Shown piece after piece: positions 55,690 to 64,000 of a DNA stretch of 64,000 bases. The translations under genes and the position numbers were made by a program. The notes beneath the pieces were generated by a model. That model had not been told where the DNA came from. It was given only the letters and a program-made list of their open reading frames with translations, and did not search any database. The DNA comes from Bacteroides sp. OM05-12 (GTDB lineage Bacteria; Bacteroidota; Bacteroidia; Bacteroidales; Bacteroidaceae): contig NZ_QSUN01000009.1 of the NCBI RefSeq assembly GCF_003438995.1, positions 1 to 64,000 on the forward strand, read 5' to 3'. How positions within the stretch are numbered: position 1 is the stretch's first letter; every line of letters begins with the position of its first letter.

Positions 55690-57414
55690 ATGAATCACAA
55701 ATGGAATTATCAACCTCCTACACCTGAAGAATTAGAAGCATACAAGGCTTTATCAAAAGAGTTGGGTATCCACCCTATTCTTTGTAAGCTATTGATAGAA
55801 AGAGGGATTGATTCTCCGGAAAAGGCGAACAAGTTCTTTCGCCCTCAATTGACAGACCTGCATGATCCATTCCTTATGGAGGATATGGATATTGCAGTGG
55901 ACCGTCTGAATCAGGCGATGGGAAAGAAAGAACGGATTCTTGTCTACGGAGATTATGATGTGGATGGAACGACTGCCGTTGCGTTGGTCTACAAGTTTTT
56001 GCAACAGTTCTACTCCAACATCGATTATTATATTCCCGACCGCTATAATGAGGGTTACGGAATATCCAAACAAGGTGTGGATTATGCCTACGAGACAGGC
56101 GTGAAGCTTATCATCGTACTTGATTGCGGCATCAAAGCCGTCGAAGAAATTGCCTATGCAAAAGAGAAGGGTATCGACTTCATCATTTGCGACCATCACG
56201 TGCCCGACGAGGTACTGCCTCCGGCAGTGGCCATCCTAAATGCCAAACGTCTGGACTCTACTTATCCTTACCCTCATCTTTCGGGTTGCGGTGTGGGATT
56301 CAAATTCATGCAGGCATTCGCTATGAACAATGGTATAGAATTCCATCAGCTTACCCCCCTGCTCGATCTTGTCGCCGTAAGTGTAGCATCGGATATCGTA
56401 CCGATTATGGGCGAGAACCGCATCCTTACTTATCACGGTTTGAGGCAGTTGAATGCCAATCCGAGTGTAGGGCTCAAAGCCATCATCGATGTGTGCGGAC
56501 TGAGCGATAAAGAAATTACCGTCAATGATATTGTATTCAAGATCGGGCCACGTATCAACGCATCCGGGCGTATACAGAATGGTAAAGAAGCTGTAGATTT
56601 GCTGACAGAAAAAGACTTTGCCGCCGCACTCGAAAAAAGCAATCAGATCAATCAATATAACGAAACGCGTAAAGACCTCGACAAGAGCATGACGGAAGAA
56701 GCCAACCGGATTGTGGATAATCTGGAAGGACTTGCCGACCGCCGCTCCATTGTCATTTACAATGAAGACTGGCATAAAGGGGTCATCGGAATTGTAGCTT
56801 CACGCCTCACGGAGATTTATTACCGTCCGGCAGTCGTACTGACACGAACAGACGATATGGCTACGGGATCGGCACGCTCCGTATCCGGTTTCGATGTATA
56901 CAAGGCTATCGAGAATTGCCGTGATTTACTGGAAAACTTCGGAGGACACACATACGCAGCCGGACTGTCTATGAAAGTAGAGAATGTAGAAGAATTCACA
57001 CGCCGCTTCGAAAAGTTCGTAGCCGAACATATTCTGCCGGAACAAACCAGTGCCGTGATAGACATCGACGCTGAAATTGACTTCAAAGAAATCACTCCAC
57101 GCTTTTATGCCGACCTGAAAAAGTTTAACCCGTTCGGACCGGACAATCATAAGCCTGTGTTTTGTACGCACAATGTATATGACTATGGTACAAGTAAAGT
57201 GGTAGGACGCGATCAGGAACATATTAAGCTGGAACTGGTAGACAACAAATCCAATAATGTAATGAACGGCATTGCATTCGGACAAAGTTCTCAGGTACGG
57301 TACATCAAGACCAAACGGTCGTTCGATATTTGTTATACCATCGAAGAAAATACGCATAAGCGTAGTGATATACAGTTACAGATTGAAGACATCAAACCTT
57401 CCGCCACTGAATAA
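55690..57414 (+). CDS. recJ: Single-stranded-DNA exonuclease RecJ
   Basis: The start is taken at MNHKWNYQPPTPEELEAYKA (55690), where RecJ homology begins, giving 574 residues. DHH-superfamily motifs are complete: YGDYDVDGTTAVALVYKF (about 81), DCGIKAVEE, ICDHHVPDEVLPPAVAIL (DHH, about 160) and the DHHA1 motif ENFGGHTYAAGLSM (about 415), followed by an OB-like C-terminal domain. It degrades single-stranded DNA 5' to 3' in recombination and repair. recQ follows 80 bases later, a natural functional partner. Confidence 0.96.
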   Translation: MNHKWNYQPPTPEELEAYKALSKELGIHPILCKLLIERGIDSPEKANKFFRPQLTDLHDPFLMEDMDIAVDRLNQAMGKKERILVYGDYDVDGTTAVALVYKFLQQFYSNIDYYIPDRYNEGYGISKQGVDYAYETGVKLIIVLDCGIKAVEEIAYAKEKGIDFIICDHHVPDEVLPPAVAILNAKRLDSTYPYPHLSGCGVGFKFMQAFAMNNGIEFHQLTPLLDLVAVSVASDIVPIMGENRILTYHGLRQLNANPSVGLKAIIDVCGLSDKEITVNDIVFKIGPRINASGRIQNGKEAVDLLTEKDFAAALEKSNQINQYNETRKDLDKSMTEEANRIVDNLEGLADRRSIVIYNEDWHKGVIGIVASRLTEIYYRPAVVLTRTDDMATGSARSVSGFDVYKAIENCRDLLENFGGHTYAAGLSMKVENVEEFTRRFEKFVAEHILPEQTSAVIDIDAEIDFKEITPRFYADLKKFNPFGPDNHKPVFCTHNVYDYGTSKVVGRDQEHIKLELVDNKSNNVMNGIAFGQSSQVRYIKTKRSFDICYTIEENTHKRSDIQLQIEDIKPSATE

Positions 57415-57436
57415 ATTGATAATAAAAGAACAAGCA

Positions 57437-57461
57437 ACTTCCGTTGCCATCCAACGGAAGT
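57437..57461. other. Perfect inverted repeat between recJ and recQ
   Basis: ACTTCCGTTG (57437-57446) pairs perfectly with CAACGGAAGT (57452-57461) over a 5-base loop. There is no T run, so it is not a standard terminator. It may be an RNA processing or stability hairpin in a recJ-recQ message. Confidence 0.7.
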
Positions 57462-57494
57462 GTCGCTTTGTTCAAGAATGCCATTCCGATAAAA

Positions 57495-59390
57495 ATGAGT
57501 TATCTTGAGATATTAAAACAATATTGGGGATACGATTCTTTCCGTAATCTCCAACAAGATATCATCGAAAGCATCGGTGCCGGACGGGATACACTCGGAC
57601 TAATGCCTACCGGCGGAGGTAAATCCATCACCTTTCAAGTACCTGCACTGGCTAAACCCGGCTTATGTATTGTGATAACTCCGCTTATCGCCCTGATGAA
57701 AGACCAGGTACAAAACTTACGTAAACGAGGTATCAAAGCAGTAGCCGTCTACTCCGGCATGACAAGGCAGGAGATTATCGTAGCTTTGGAAAATTGTATT
57801 TTCGGAGACTATAAGTTCCTATATATATCACCGGAACGTTTGGATACGGAAATATTCCGTAGCAAACTACGTAGCATGAAAGTGAGCATGATTACGGTAG
57901 ACGAATCACATTGCATCTCACAATGGGGGTATGATTTCCGTCCGGCATACCTGAAGATAGCAGAAATACGCGACCTGTTACCCGGTGTTCCGGTACTCGC
58001 ACTTACCGCTACCGCCACTCCCGAAGTAGTAAAAGATATACAGGTACGTTTGCATTTCCATAAAGAGAATGTATTCCGCATGAGTTTCGAGCGTAAAAAT
58101 CTCGCTTATATCGTAAGGAACACAGACAATAAGGTGAAAGAATTATTGGGCATCTTATCGAAAGTACCGGGATGTGCTATCATTTATGCCCGTAGCCGGA
58201 AACGTACCAAAGAAATAGCGGAACTACTCAACAAAGAAAATATCACTGCAGAATTCTACCACGCCGGACTAAACAATGAAGTCAAAGACCAACGGCAACA
58301 AAAATGGCAATCGGGCACCAGTCGGGTGATGGTAGCCACCAACGCTTTCGGTATGGGAATCGACAAACCGGATGTACGTCTTGTCATACATATAGATTTA
58401 CCGGATTCTCTCGAAGCCTATTTTCAGGAAGCAGGACGTGCTGGGCGTGACGGCAACAAAGCCTATGCCGTCATACTCTACTCCAAATCCGATAAAGCAA
58501 CTTTAAATAAACGTATTCCGGATACCTTTCCGGAGAAAGAGTATATAAATAAGGTATATGAACACCTGAATTATTATTATCAGATGGCGATGGGCGACGG
58601 TATGGGATGCATGTACGACTTCAACCTTGAAGAGTTTTGCCGTAAATTCAAGCATTTCCCCGTTCCGGCAGACAGTGCATTGAAAATACTTACCCAAGCC
58701 GGATATATTGAATATACAGACGAGCAAGACAATGCTTCCCGCATCATCTTTAAACTTCGTAAAGATGAACTATACAAACTTCACGAGATGGGCGAAGCCA
58801 TAGAATCACTGATACAAGCAATACTCAGGGGATATACGGGAGTATTCACCGACTATACCTATATAAAAGAAGATTCTCTTTCCGTGCGTACAGGACTGAG
58901 TCGTCAGCAAGTATATGAATCACTCATTACCCTTTCACGGCGTAGAATTATCGATTATATCCCGCATAAGAAAACACCTTATATTATATATAAACGTGAA
59001 CGGGTGGAGTTGCGCCATCTGCATATTCCACATTCCGTATACGAAGAACGAAAAGAACGGTACACAACCCGAATCAAAGCCATGCTGGAATACGCCACTT
59101 CTGATACGCATTGCCGTAGTCGTATGCTTCTTCGTTACTTTGGTGAACGGAACGAACACAACTGCCGTCAATGTGACGTTTGTCTAAGCAAGCATGATTC
59201 CGGTTTGAAACAAGGAGAATTTGAGGAAATAGAAACAAGCATTTATGAAGCCCTGAAAGAAAAGCCTTTCTCCGTGGAAGAACTCATACAAGCTATCGGA
59301 TACAAAGAGAAAAAAGTACAAACCGTTCTTCAATACCTGCTTCGTGAAGAGGTTCTGACAATGCAAGAAGGAATAATAACAAGAGTTTAA
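57495..59390 (+). CDS. recQ: ATP-dependent DNA helicase RecQ
   Basis: The start is set at MSYLEILKQYWGYDSFRNLQ (57495), because the longer frame runs through the intercistronic hairpin. The 631-residue protein has Walker A LMPTGGGKSITFQVPAL, the DEAH-type box TVDESHCISQWGYDFRPAYL, motif VI YFQEAGRAGRDG, and the zinc site of the RQC domain (NCRQCDVC, preceded by Cys in a helix). No HRDC domain is evident at the C-terminus. It unwinds DNA 3' to 5' in recombination, together with RecJ. Confidence 0.95.
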   Translation: MSYLEILKQYWGYDSFRNLQQDIIESIGAGRDTLGLMPTGGGKSITFQVPALAKPGLCIVITPLIALMKDQVQNLRKRGIKAVAVYSGMTRQEIIVALENCIFGDYKFLYISPERLDTEIFRSKLRSMKVSMITVDESHCISQWGYDFRPAYLKIAEIRDLLPGVPVLALTATATPEVVKDIQVRLHFHKENVFRMSFERKNLAYIVRNTDNKVKELLGILSKVPGCAIIYARSRKRTKEIAELLNKENITAEFYHAGLNNEVKDQRQQKWQSGTSRVMVATNAFGMGIDKPDVRLVIHIDLPDSLEAYFQEAGRAGRDGNKAYAVILYSKSDKATLNKRIPDTFPEKEYINKVYEHLNYYYQMAMGDGMGCMYDFNLEEFCRKFKHFPVPADSALKILTQAGYIEYTDEQDNASRIIFKLRKDELYKLHEMGEAIESLIQAILRGYTGVFTDYTYIKEDSLSVRTGLSRQQVYESLITLSRRRIIDYIPHKKTPYIIYKRERVELRHLHIPHSVYEERKERYTTRIKAMLEYATSDTHCRSRMLLRYFGERNEHNCRQCDVCLSKHDSGLKQGEFEEIETSIYEALKEKPFSVEELIQAIGYKEKKVQTVLQYLLREEVLTMQEGIITRV

Positions 59391-59416
59391 TGCTACTATA
59401 GTTCAAATAAAAGAAT

Positions 59417-59424
59417 TATCTTTG
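59417..59424 (+). promoter_or_regulatory. -7 box of the TPR gene
   Basis: TATCTTTG, a perfect TAnnTTTG, 37 bases before the start codon. No clear -33 element. Confidence 0.55.
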
Positions 59425-59461
59425 CGGCAAAGACATTAAAAAATCTAATCATAACAAGAAA

Positions 59462-60418
59462 ATGGCAAACTTTCTAAAATCCTTTTTTGGCGGTAAGACT
59501 GAAGATCCGCAGGCAGAAAAAGAGAAAAATGACAAGAAGAACTTCGAGATATTCAAATTTGACGGACTTCGTGCGCAACGAATGGGGCAATTAGAATATG
59601 CAATCAAATGCTTCAATGAAGCACTGGCTATTGAAGAAGAATTTGAAACGTTAAGTTATCTGGCAAATACGCAAATACAGCTCGGCAAATTGGAAGAAGC
59701 ACGTACGGCACTGGAAAGAATGGTAATATTAGAACCTGAATTGCCATCCACTTATATCACGCTTGCCAATGTTTACTTCATGCTTGAGAACTATGACAGC
59801 ATGAAAGCTAATGCAGAAAAAGCAATAGAGCTAGAGGAAGAAAATCCGGCTTCTTACCTTTTGCTAGCCAAAGCAGAACATGGTCAGAAAGATGAATTCA
59901 ACGCCATTGCACACCTCACCAAAGCCATTCAGATAAAAGAAGATTATACGGAAGCCTATCTCATGAGAGCCGAAGTCTTACAGGGAATGCAACAATATGG
60001 CGAGGCAATGAATGATGTTGAGAAAATCCTTGAGCAAACGCCCGATGATGAAAATGCGCTTTTGCTGAGAGGCAAACTGAAAGAAGCCACCGGCGACCAA
60101 GAAGGGGCACGCCAGGACTATGCAGAAGTTACGGAAATAAATCCTTTTAACGAGCAAGCCTACTTAAATCTGGGACAGTTGCTTATTTCCGAAAAAGAAT
60201 TCGACCAAGCTATCGAACGATTTGACGAAGCCATTGAAATCAATCCGAATTTTGCCCGCGCTTACCATGAACGCGGACGCGCCAAATTACTGAAAGGTGA
60301 CAAAGACGGTTCGGTAGAAGATATGAAAAAGGCATTGGAACTCAACCCGGATGCAGAAAACGATATCAGCGGGCAATTCAATAATTTCAAGGACCTGTAT
60401 GCCAACATTCCGTTATAA
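59462..60418 (+). CDS. Cytoplasmic TPR protein
   Basis: The 318-residue protein consists of about seven tetratricopeptide repeats from residue 38 to 300 (for example RMGQLEYAIKCFNEALAIEE, EKEFDQAIERFDEAIEINPN, then FARAYHERGRAKLLKGDKDG). It has no signal peptide. The N-terminal MANFLKSFFGGKTED is an amphipathic tag. It presumably acts as a protein-protein scaffold, and its partner is unknown. It has its own promoter. Confidence 0.85.
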   Translation: MANFLKSFFGGKTEDPQAEKEKNDKKNFEIFKFDGLRAQRMGQLEYAIKCFNEALAIEEEFETLSYLANTQIQLGKLEEARTALERMVILEPELPSTYITLANVYFMLENYDSMKANAEKAIELEEENPASYLLLAKAEHGQKDEFNAIAHLTKAIQIKEDYTEAYLMRAEVLQGMQQYGEAMNDVEKILEQTPDDENALLLRGKLKEATGDQEGARQDYAEVTEINPFNEQAYLNLGQLLISEKEFDQAIERFDEAIEINPNFARAYHERGRAKLLKGDKDGSVEDMKKALELNPDAENDISGQFNNFKDLYANIPL

Positions 60419-60545
60419 ACGGGACGGATGTTCAATGTATACATATTCCAATTCGTTATTATGAATATCAAAATAATGAATATGCAGAATTATTACTCTT
60501 TATTTTGCAAATAAGTCTTTTACCTGAAAAAAAAGACTATTTATA

Positions 60546-60575
60546 TTTGCATTTAAAATAAAAATATTACTTTTG
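60546..60575 (+). promoter_or_regulatory. Promoter of the aromatic amino acid operon
   Basis: TTTG (60546-60549) and TACTTTTG (60568-60575) are 18 bases apart, a near-ideal Bacteroidetes promoter. Transcription should start near 60582, giving a leader of about 190 bases. Confidence 0.82.
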
Positions 60576-60603
60576 CCCCTGAAAACAAAACAAAAAGAAT
60601 AGA

Positions 60604-60690
60604 ATGAAGTCTTTTTCTTATACATATTTCTTCTTTTTTTACTTTTACTTTAGCCAGAAAGTAGAGCGGGAATTTGTATGTATCAAGTAA
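60604..60690 (+). CDS. Phe/Tyr-rich leader peptide (attenuation)
   Basis: This 28-residue peptide begins with ATG at 60604 and ends with TAA at 60688. It holds 8 Phe and 4 Tyr, concentrated in SFSYTYFFFFYFYF (residues 3-16). It lies between the promoter and a hairpin terminator in front of prephenate dehydratase. This is the classic plan of a leader peptide whose translation senses charged tRNA-Phe and tRNA-Tyr. Its last codons overlap the antiterminator strand. Confidence 0.85.
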   Translation: MKSFSYTYFFFFYFYFSQKVEREFVCIK

Positions 60691-60756
60691 AATCAAGATT
60701 GAAAACAAACAAGTAAATAAACAACAAAATCCCGCTTCCATGAGGCGGGATTTTTT
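60662..60756 (+). promoter_or_regulatory. Transcription attenuator of the phe/tyr operon
   Basis: The terminator is AAATCCCGC (60727-60735) paired with GCGGGATTT (60745-60753), followed by Ts. An upstream strand, AGCGGGAATTTG (about 60664-60675, in the end of the leader peptide gene), can pair with CAAAATCCCGCT with a single mismatch and so block the terminator. A ribosome stalled at the Phe/Tyr codons would leave this strand free and allow read-through. A ribosome reaching the stop codon would cover it and allow termination. Confidence 0.82.
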
Positions 60757-60773
60757 ATTATATACATGATCAA

Positions 60774-61625
60774 ATGAGAAAGATTGCTATACAAGGAACA
60801 TTGGGCTCGTACCACGATATTGCGGCACATAAGTATTTTGCCGGAGAAACAATCGAATTAAACTGTTGTTCTACTTTCGGAAAAGTATTTGAAAGTGTGA
60901 GAAAAGACAGTTCTACGCTGGGAATGTTGGCAATAGAAAACACAATCGCCGGAAGCCTCTTACAAAACCATGAGTTGCTACGTGAAAGCAACACCAAGAT
61001 TATAGGAGAATACAAATTACGTATCTCCCATAGTATCGTCTGCTTGCCCGACGAAGATTGGGACGACATCACAGAAGTAAACTCACACCCCATAGCACTG
61101 ATGCAATGCCGTGAATTCCTAGACAATCACCCAACCATGAAAGTTGTGGAAGCAGAAGATACGGCATTAAGCGCAGAGCTTATCAAACAGAATAACTTGA
61201 AAGGTCATGCGGCAATCTGTTCTAAAGCTGCGGCGGAACTATATGGAATGAAAATTCTTCAAGAAGGTATTGAGACCAACAAGCACAACTTCACCCGTTT
61301 CTTAATCATAGCAGATGCATGGAGAGCCGAAGAAGTCAGGAGAAAAGAAACGGCAATAGACAAATCAAGTATTGTTTTTTCTCTCCCACACACCGAAGGA
61401 AGCCTTTCACAAGTACTCTCCATCCTTTCTTTCTACAAAATGAATCTTACTAAAATACAATCCTTACCGATCATCGGACGTGAATGGGAGTATTTATTCT
61501 ATGTCGACCTGACATTTGATGATTATCTGCGATACCGTCAGGCATTAGATGCAATCACCCCATTAACCAAGGAGTTAAAAATTTTAGGAGAATACAGTTC
61601 ATTCGAAATGGATATAAATAAATAA
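60774..61625 (+). CDS. pheA: Prephenate dehydratase
   Basis: The 283-residue protein has a PDT catalytic domain (1-180: IAIQGTLGSYHDIAA, GMLAIENTIAGSLLQNHELL and the catalytic TRFLIIADAW) and an ACT regulatory domain (about 195-275: SSIVFSLPHTEGSLSQVLSI, then KIQSLPIIGREWEYLFYVDL), where Phe is expected to bind. It makes phenylpyruvate from prephenate. There is no fused chorismate mutase, which is encoded two genes later. It is controlled by the upstream attenuator. Confidence 0.95.
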   Translation: MRKIAIQGTLGSYHDIAAHKYFAGETIELNCCSTFGKVFESVRKDSSTLGMLAIENTIAGSLLQNHELLRESNTKIIGEYKLRISHSIVCLPDEDWDDITEVNSHPIALMQCREFLDNHPTMKVVEAEDTALSAELIKQNNLKGHAAICSKAAAELYGMKILQEGIETNKHNFTRFLIIADAWRAEEVRRKETAIDKSSIVFSLPHTEGSLSQVLSILSFYKMNLTKIQSLPIIGREWEYLFYVDLTFDDYLRYRQALDAITPLTKELKILGEYSSFEMDINK

Positions 61626-61629
61626 AACA

Positions 61630-62811
61630 ATGAAATCATATAGCATTAAACCGGCAGACAGACTGGAAAGCGTAAGTGAATATTATTTCTCGCGTAAACT
61701 GAAAGAAGTGGCACAGATGAATGCCGAAGGAAAGAATGTTATCAGTCTTGGTATCGGCAGTCCGGATATGCCCCCTTCTGAAGCAACCATCAAAGCACTG
61801 TGCGAGAACGCCATGCTTCCGGACGTTCATGGATACCAACCAACTACCGGGACACCGGAACTGAGAAAGGCTTTTGCCGAATGGTATAAGAAATGGTACG
61901 ACGTAGAGTTGAACCCTGACACAGAAATACAACCGCTTATCGGGTCAAAGGAAGGAATCCTGCACGTGACGCTTGCATTTGTAAATGTAGGAGACGCAGT
62001 ACTTGTTCCCAACCCGGGCTATCCTACTTACACTTCTTTAAGCAAATTACTGGGTGCAGAGATTATCAACTATAATCTAAAAGAAGAAAACGGTTGGATG
62101 CCGGATTTTGAGGAGTTGGAGAAAATGGATTTGAGCCGTGTCAAATTAATGTGGACAAACTATCCCAATATGCCGACGGGTGCCAATGCTTCCATGGAAC
62201 TATACGAAAAACTGGTAGACTTTGCACGGAAACATAATATCGTCATTGTGAACGATAATCCTTATAGTTTCATCTTAAATGAAAAACCGATCAGTTTGCT
62301 GAGTGTACCGGATGCAAAAGAATGCTGCATAGAATTCAACTCCATGAGTAAGAGTCACAATATGCCGGGGTGGCGTGTTGCCATGCTAGCATCAAATGCA
62401 CAATTCGTGCAGTGGATACTAAAAGTAAAAAGCAATATCGACTCAGGAACATTCCGGTCCATACAACTCGCAGCTGTACAAGCATTGCAAAATAATGCAG
62501 AGTGGCATGAAGAAATGAACATCAAACTTTACCGCCGTCGTCGTCATCTGGCAGAAGAAATCATGAAAGCTCTGGGATGTACCTTTGATGAGAAGCAGGT
62601 GGGAATGTTTTTATGGGGAAAGATTCCCGCTCTATATAATAATGTGGAAGAGTTGACAGAAAAGGTACTCCATGAAGCACGGGTTTTTATCACACCGGGA
62701 TTCATCTTCGGCAGTAACGGGGCACGTTATATCCGTATCTCTCTCTGTTGCAAAGAAGACAAACTGAGCGAAGCTCTTGATAGAATTAAAATAATGAAAA
62801 CAATTAAATGA
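61630..62811 (+). CDS. Class I/II aminotransferase, aromatic pathway
   Basis: This 393-residue PLP enzyme has the fold-type I landmarks: ISLGIGSPDMPPSEATIKAL, GYQPTTGTPELRKAFAEWYK, PNPGYPTYTSLSKLLGAEI, the MWTNYPNMPTGANAS block (Asn-Pro replaced by Asn-Met in the usual NPTG), and the lysine in EFNSMSKSHNMPGWRVAM. Its place between pheA and the DAHP synthase gene suggests it transaminates phenylpyruvate or 4-hydroxyphenylpyruvate. It starts 4 bases after pheA. Confidence 0.9.
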   Translation: MKSYSIKPADRLESVSEYYFSRKLKEVAQMNAEGKNVISLGIGSPDMPPSEATIKALCENAMLPDVHGYQPTTGTPELRKAFAEWYKKWYDVELNPDTEIQPLIGSKEGILHVTLAFVNVGDAVLVPNPGYPTYTSLSKLLGAEIINYNLKEENGWMPDFEELEKMDLSRVKLMWTNYPNMPTGANASMELYEKLVDFARKHNIVIVNDNPYSFILNEKPISLLSVPDAKECCIEFNSMSKSHNMPGWRVAMLASNAQFVQWILKVKSNIDSGTFRSIQLAAVQALQNNAEWHEEMNIKLYRRRRHLAEEIMKALGCTFDEKQVGMFLWGKIPALYNNVEELTEKVLHEARVFITPGFIFGSNGARYIRISLCCKEDKLSEALDRIKIMKTIK

Positions 62812-62821
62812 GAATACAACG

Positions 62822-63883
62822 ATGGAATTAGAATCAATCTTATTACCGGGCATTGAAGCCAAAAGACCGATTGTTATTGCAGGTCCATGCAGTGCAGAGA
62901 CAGAAGAACAAGTCATGCAAACCGCACGCCAACTGGCGGACAAGGGAATCAAAATATTCCGTGCAGGAATTTGGAAGCCACGTACCAAACCGGGAGGCTT
63001 CGAAGGAATCGGCGTGGAAGGTTTGACATGGTTGAAAGAAGTAAAGAAAGAAACCGGAATGTATGTTTCCACAGAAGTGGCAACAGCCAAACACGTGTAT
63101 GAAGCATTAAAACAAGGCATAGATATTTTATGGATCGGCGCACGTACCACTGCCAACCCGTTTGCCGTACAGGAAATTGCAGATGCCCTGAAAGGGGTAG
63201 ATATTCCGGTACTGGTTAAAAACCCGGTAAATCCTGATTTGGAACTTTGGATAGGAGCATTGGAACGTATCAACAATGCCGGATTAAAGCGTCTCGGAGC
63301 TATCCACAGAGGATTCAGCTCCTACGATAAAAAGATATACCGCAATCTTCCCCAATGGCACATCCCCATCGAACTACGCAGACGGATTCCGGAATTGCCT
63401 ATCTTCTGCGACCCAAGCCATATCGGAGGAAAACGCGAATTAATAGCTTCCCTATGTCAACAGGCTATGGATTTGAACTTCGACGGACTGATCGTTGAGT
63501 CACATTGTAATCCCGACTGCGCATGGAGTGATGCTTCACAGCAAGTAACTCCGGACATTCTGGACTACATCTTAAATTTACTCGTCATCCGTAAAGAGAC
63601 ACAAACCACAGAAAATTTGAACGAGCTGCGCCATCAAATCGATGAATGTGATAACTCTATCATTGAAATTCTTTCAAAAAGAATGCGTATCTGCCGTGAA
63701 ATCGGTACTTTCAAGAAAGAACATGATATGACCATCCTACAAACAGGACGCTACAATGAGATACTGGATAAACGCGGAGCTCAAGGTGCACTTTGCGGAA
63801 TGGATGCAGGTTTCATCAAGAATGTATTTGAAGCGATACACGAAGAAAGTGTAAGACAACAAATGGAAATTATCAATAAATAA
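62822..63883 (+). CDS. Bifunctional DAHP synthase / chorismate mutase
   Basis: The protein has 353 residues. Residues 1-260 are a type I-beta DAHP synthase (RPIVIAGPCSAETEEQVMQT, FRAGIWKPRTKPGGFEGIG, LGAIHRGFSSYDKKIYRNLP, FCDPSHIGGKRELIASLCQQ). Residues about 263-350 are a type II (AroQ) chorismate mutase (NLNELRHQIDECDNSIIEIL, KRMRICREIGTFKKEHDM). The fusion joins the first shikimate step with the branch toward Phe and Tyr, and the mutase domain often gives feedback control. It lies 10 bases after the aminotransferase gene. Confidence 0.95.
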   Translation: MELESILLPGIEAKRPIVIAGPCSAETEEQVMQTARQLADKGIKIFRAGIWKPRTKPGGFEGIGVEGLTWLKEVKKETGMYVSTEVATAKHVYEALKQGIDILWIGARTTANPFAVQEIADALKGVDIPVLVKNPVNPDLELWIGALERINNAGLKRLGAIHRGFSSYDKKIYRNLPQWHIPIELRRRIPELPIFCDPSHIGGKRELIASLCQQAMDLNFDGLIVESHCNPDCAWSDASQQVTPDILDYILNLLVIRKETQTTENLNELRHQIDECDNSIIEILSKRMRICREIGTFKKEHDMTILQTGRYNEILDKRGAQGALCGMDAGFIKNVFEAIHEESVRQQMEIINK

Positions 63884-63893
63884 GACTCAAACA

Positions 63894-64000
63894 ATGAGAA
63901 TCCTACTACTTGGAGCCGGGAAAATGGGCTCTTTCTTTACCGACATACTGAGTTTTCAGCATGAAACAGCCGTGTTTGATACCAATCCGCATCAGTTGCG
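63894..64000 (+). CDS. tyrA: Prephenate dehydrogenase, 5' part
   Basis: The gene runs off the window. The first 35 codons, starting at ATG 63894, give MRILLLGAGKMGSFFTDILS, a Rossmann nucleotide-binding start (GAGKMG) that fits an NAD-dependent prephenate or arogenate dehydrogenase. The operon context (pheA, aminotransferase, DAHP synthase/chorismate mutase) makes TyrA the likely identity. Confidence 0.8.
   Translation, partial: MRILLLGAGKMGSFFTDILSFQHETAVFDTNPHQL

Noticed and set aside
57444..57494. N-terminal extension of RecQ by 17 residues
   Set aside because: The extra codons overlap the intercistronic hairpin. RecQ homology begins at the ATG at 57495.
1..64000. CRISPR array, prophage or insertion sequence
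   Set aside because: No regularly spaced repeats with unique spacers, no phage structural genes and no transposase were seen. The only periodic arrays are the short palindromes at 4994 and the units at 55180.

Overview
The window reads as chromosomal DNA of a Bacteroides-type gut bacterium (order Bacteroidales). The evidence is the recurring Bacteroidetes promoter (a -7 box TAnnTTTG, sometimes with a -33 TTTG 18-20 bases upstream) in front of many genes, AT-rich ribosome binding regions without strong Shine-Dalgarno sites, a tmRNA encoding the tag GENNYALAA, a GH33 sialidase of the Bacteroides NanH type, and many Bacteroidetes-only families (DUF4199, DUF4105, DUF4878, DUF6048, DUF6340-like). 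No species is claimed.

Layout. 1-340: SRP RNA and tRNA-Thr on one minus-strand transcript. 545-4864: a plus-strand run of membrane and envelope genes (DUF4199, glycosyltransferase, lipoprotein, beta-barrel, MntP, ApbE). 5179-7438: a minus-strand ZapB-like/ZapA/RNase Y operon with a structured RNA element between zapA and rny. 7528-11179: a minus-strand sialidase plus GH20 hexosaminidase pair for trimming host glycans. 11975-18734: a secreted C10 cysteine protease of 1628 residues and a second secreted protein sharing its C-terminal module, each followed by a paralogous peptide gene of about 50 codons. 18876-19271: tmRNA. 19675-23433: a winged-helix protein, a three-gene envelope operon of unknown role and a membrane-bound AraC regulator. 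23860-28296: EtfB/EtfA, a TonB-C protein and an acyl-CoA dehydrogenase. 28428-36294: a hypothetical protein, a lipoprotein, SecA, a degenerate phosphatase-family protein and a DUF4105 protein. 36345-36548: a candidate structured RNA with a good promoter. 37137-40924: two paralogous secreted transglutaminase-like proteins, a short Rhs-tail toxin and its probable immunity gene. 40971-41434: a frameshifted membrane protein gene. 41508-49038: pantothenate kinase, outer-membrane protein, TPR protein, LptC, CorC/HlyC family protein and a PpiD-like chaperone. 49470-54879: an RND efflux system. 55690-60418: RecJ, RecQ and a TPR protein. 60604-64000: a Phe/Tyr-rich leader peptide with a transcription attenuator, followed by prephenate dehydratase, an aminotransferase, DAHP synthase/chorismate mutase and the start of prephenate dehydrogenase.

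Most core genes are ordinary housekeeping. The regions that repay attention are the protease/short-peptide locus, the transglutaminase-like/Rhs toxin module, the RNA at 36.4 kb, the aromatic amino acid attenuator, and a dispersed hairpin repeat present three times (11.5, 19.4 and 55.2 kb).
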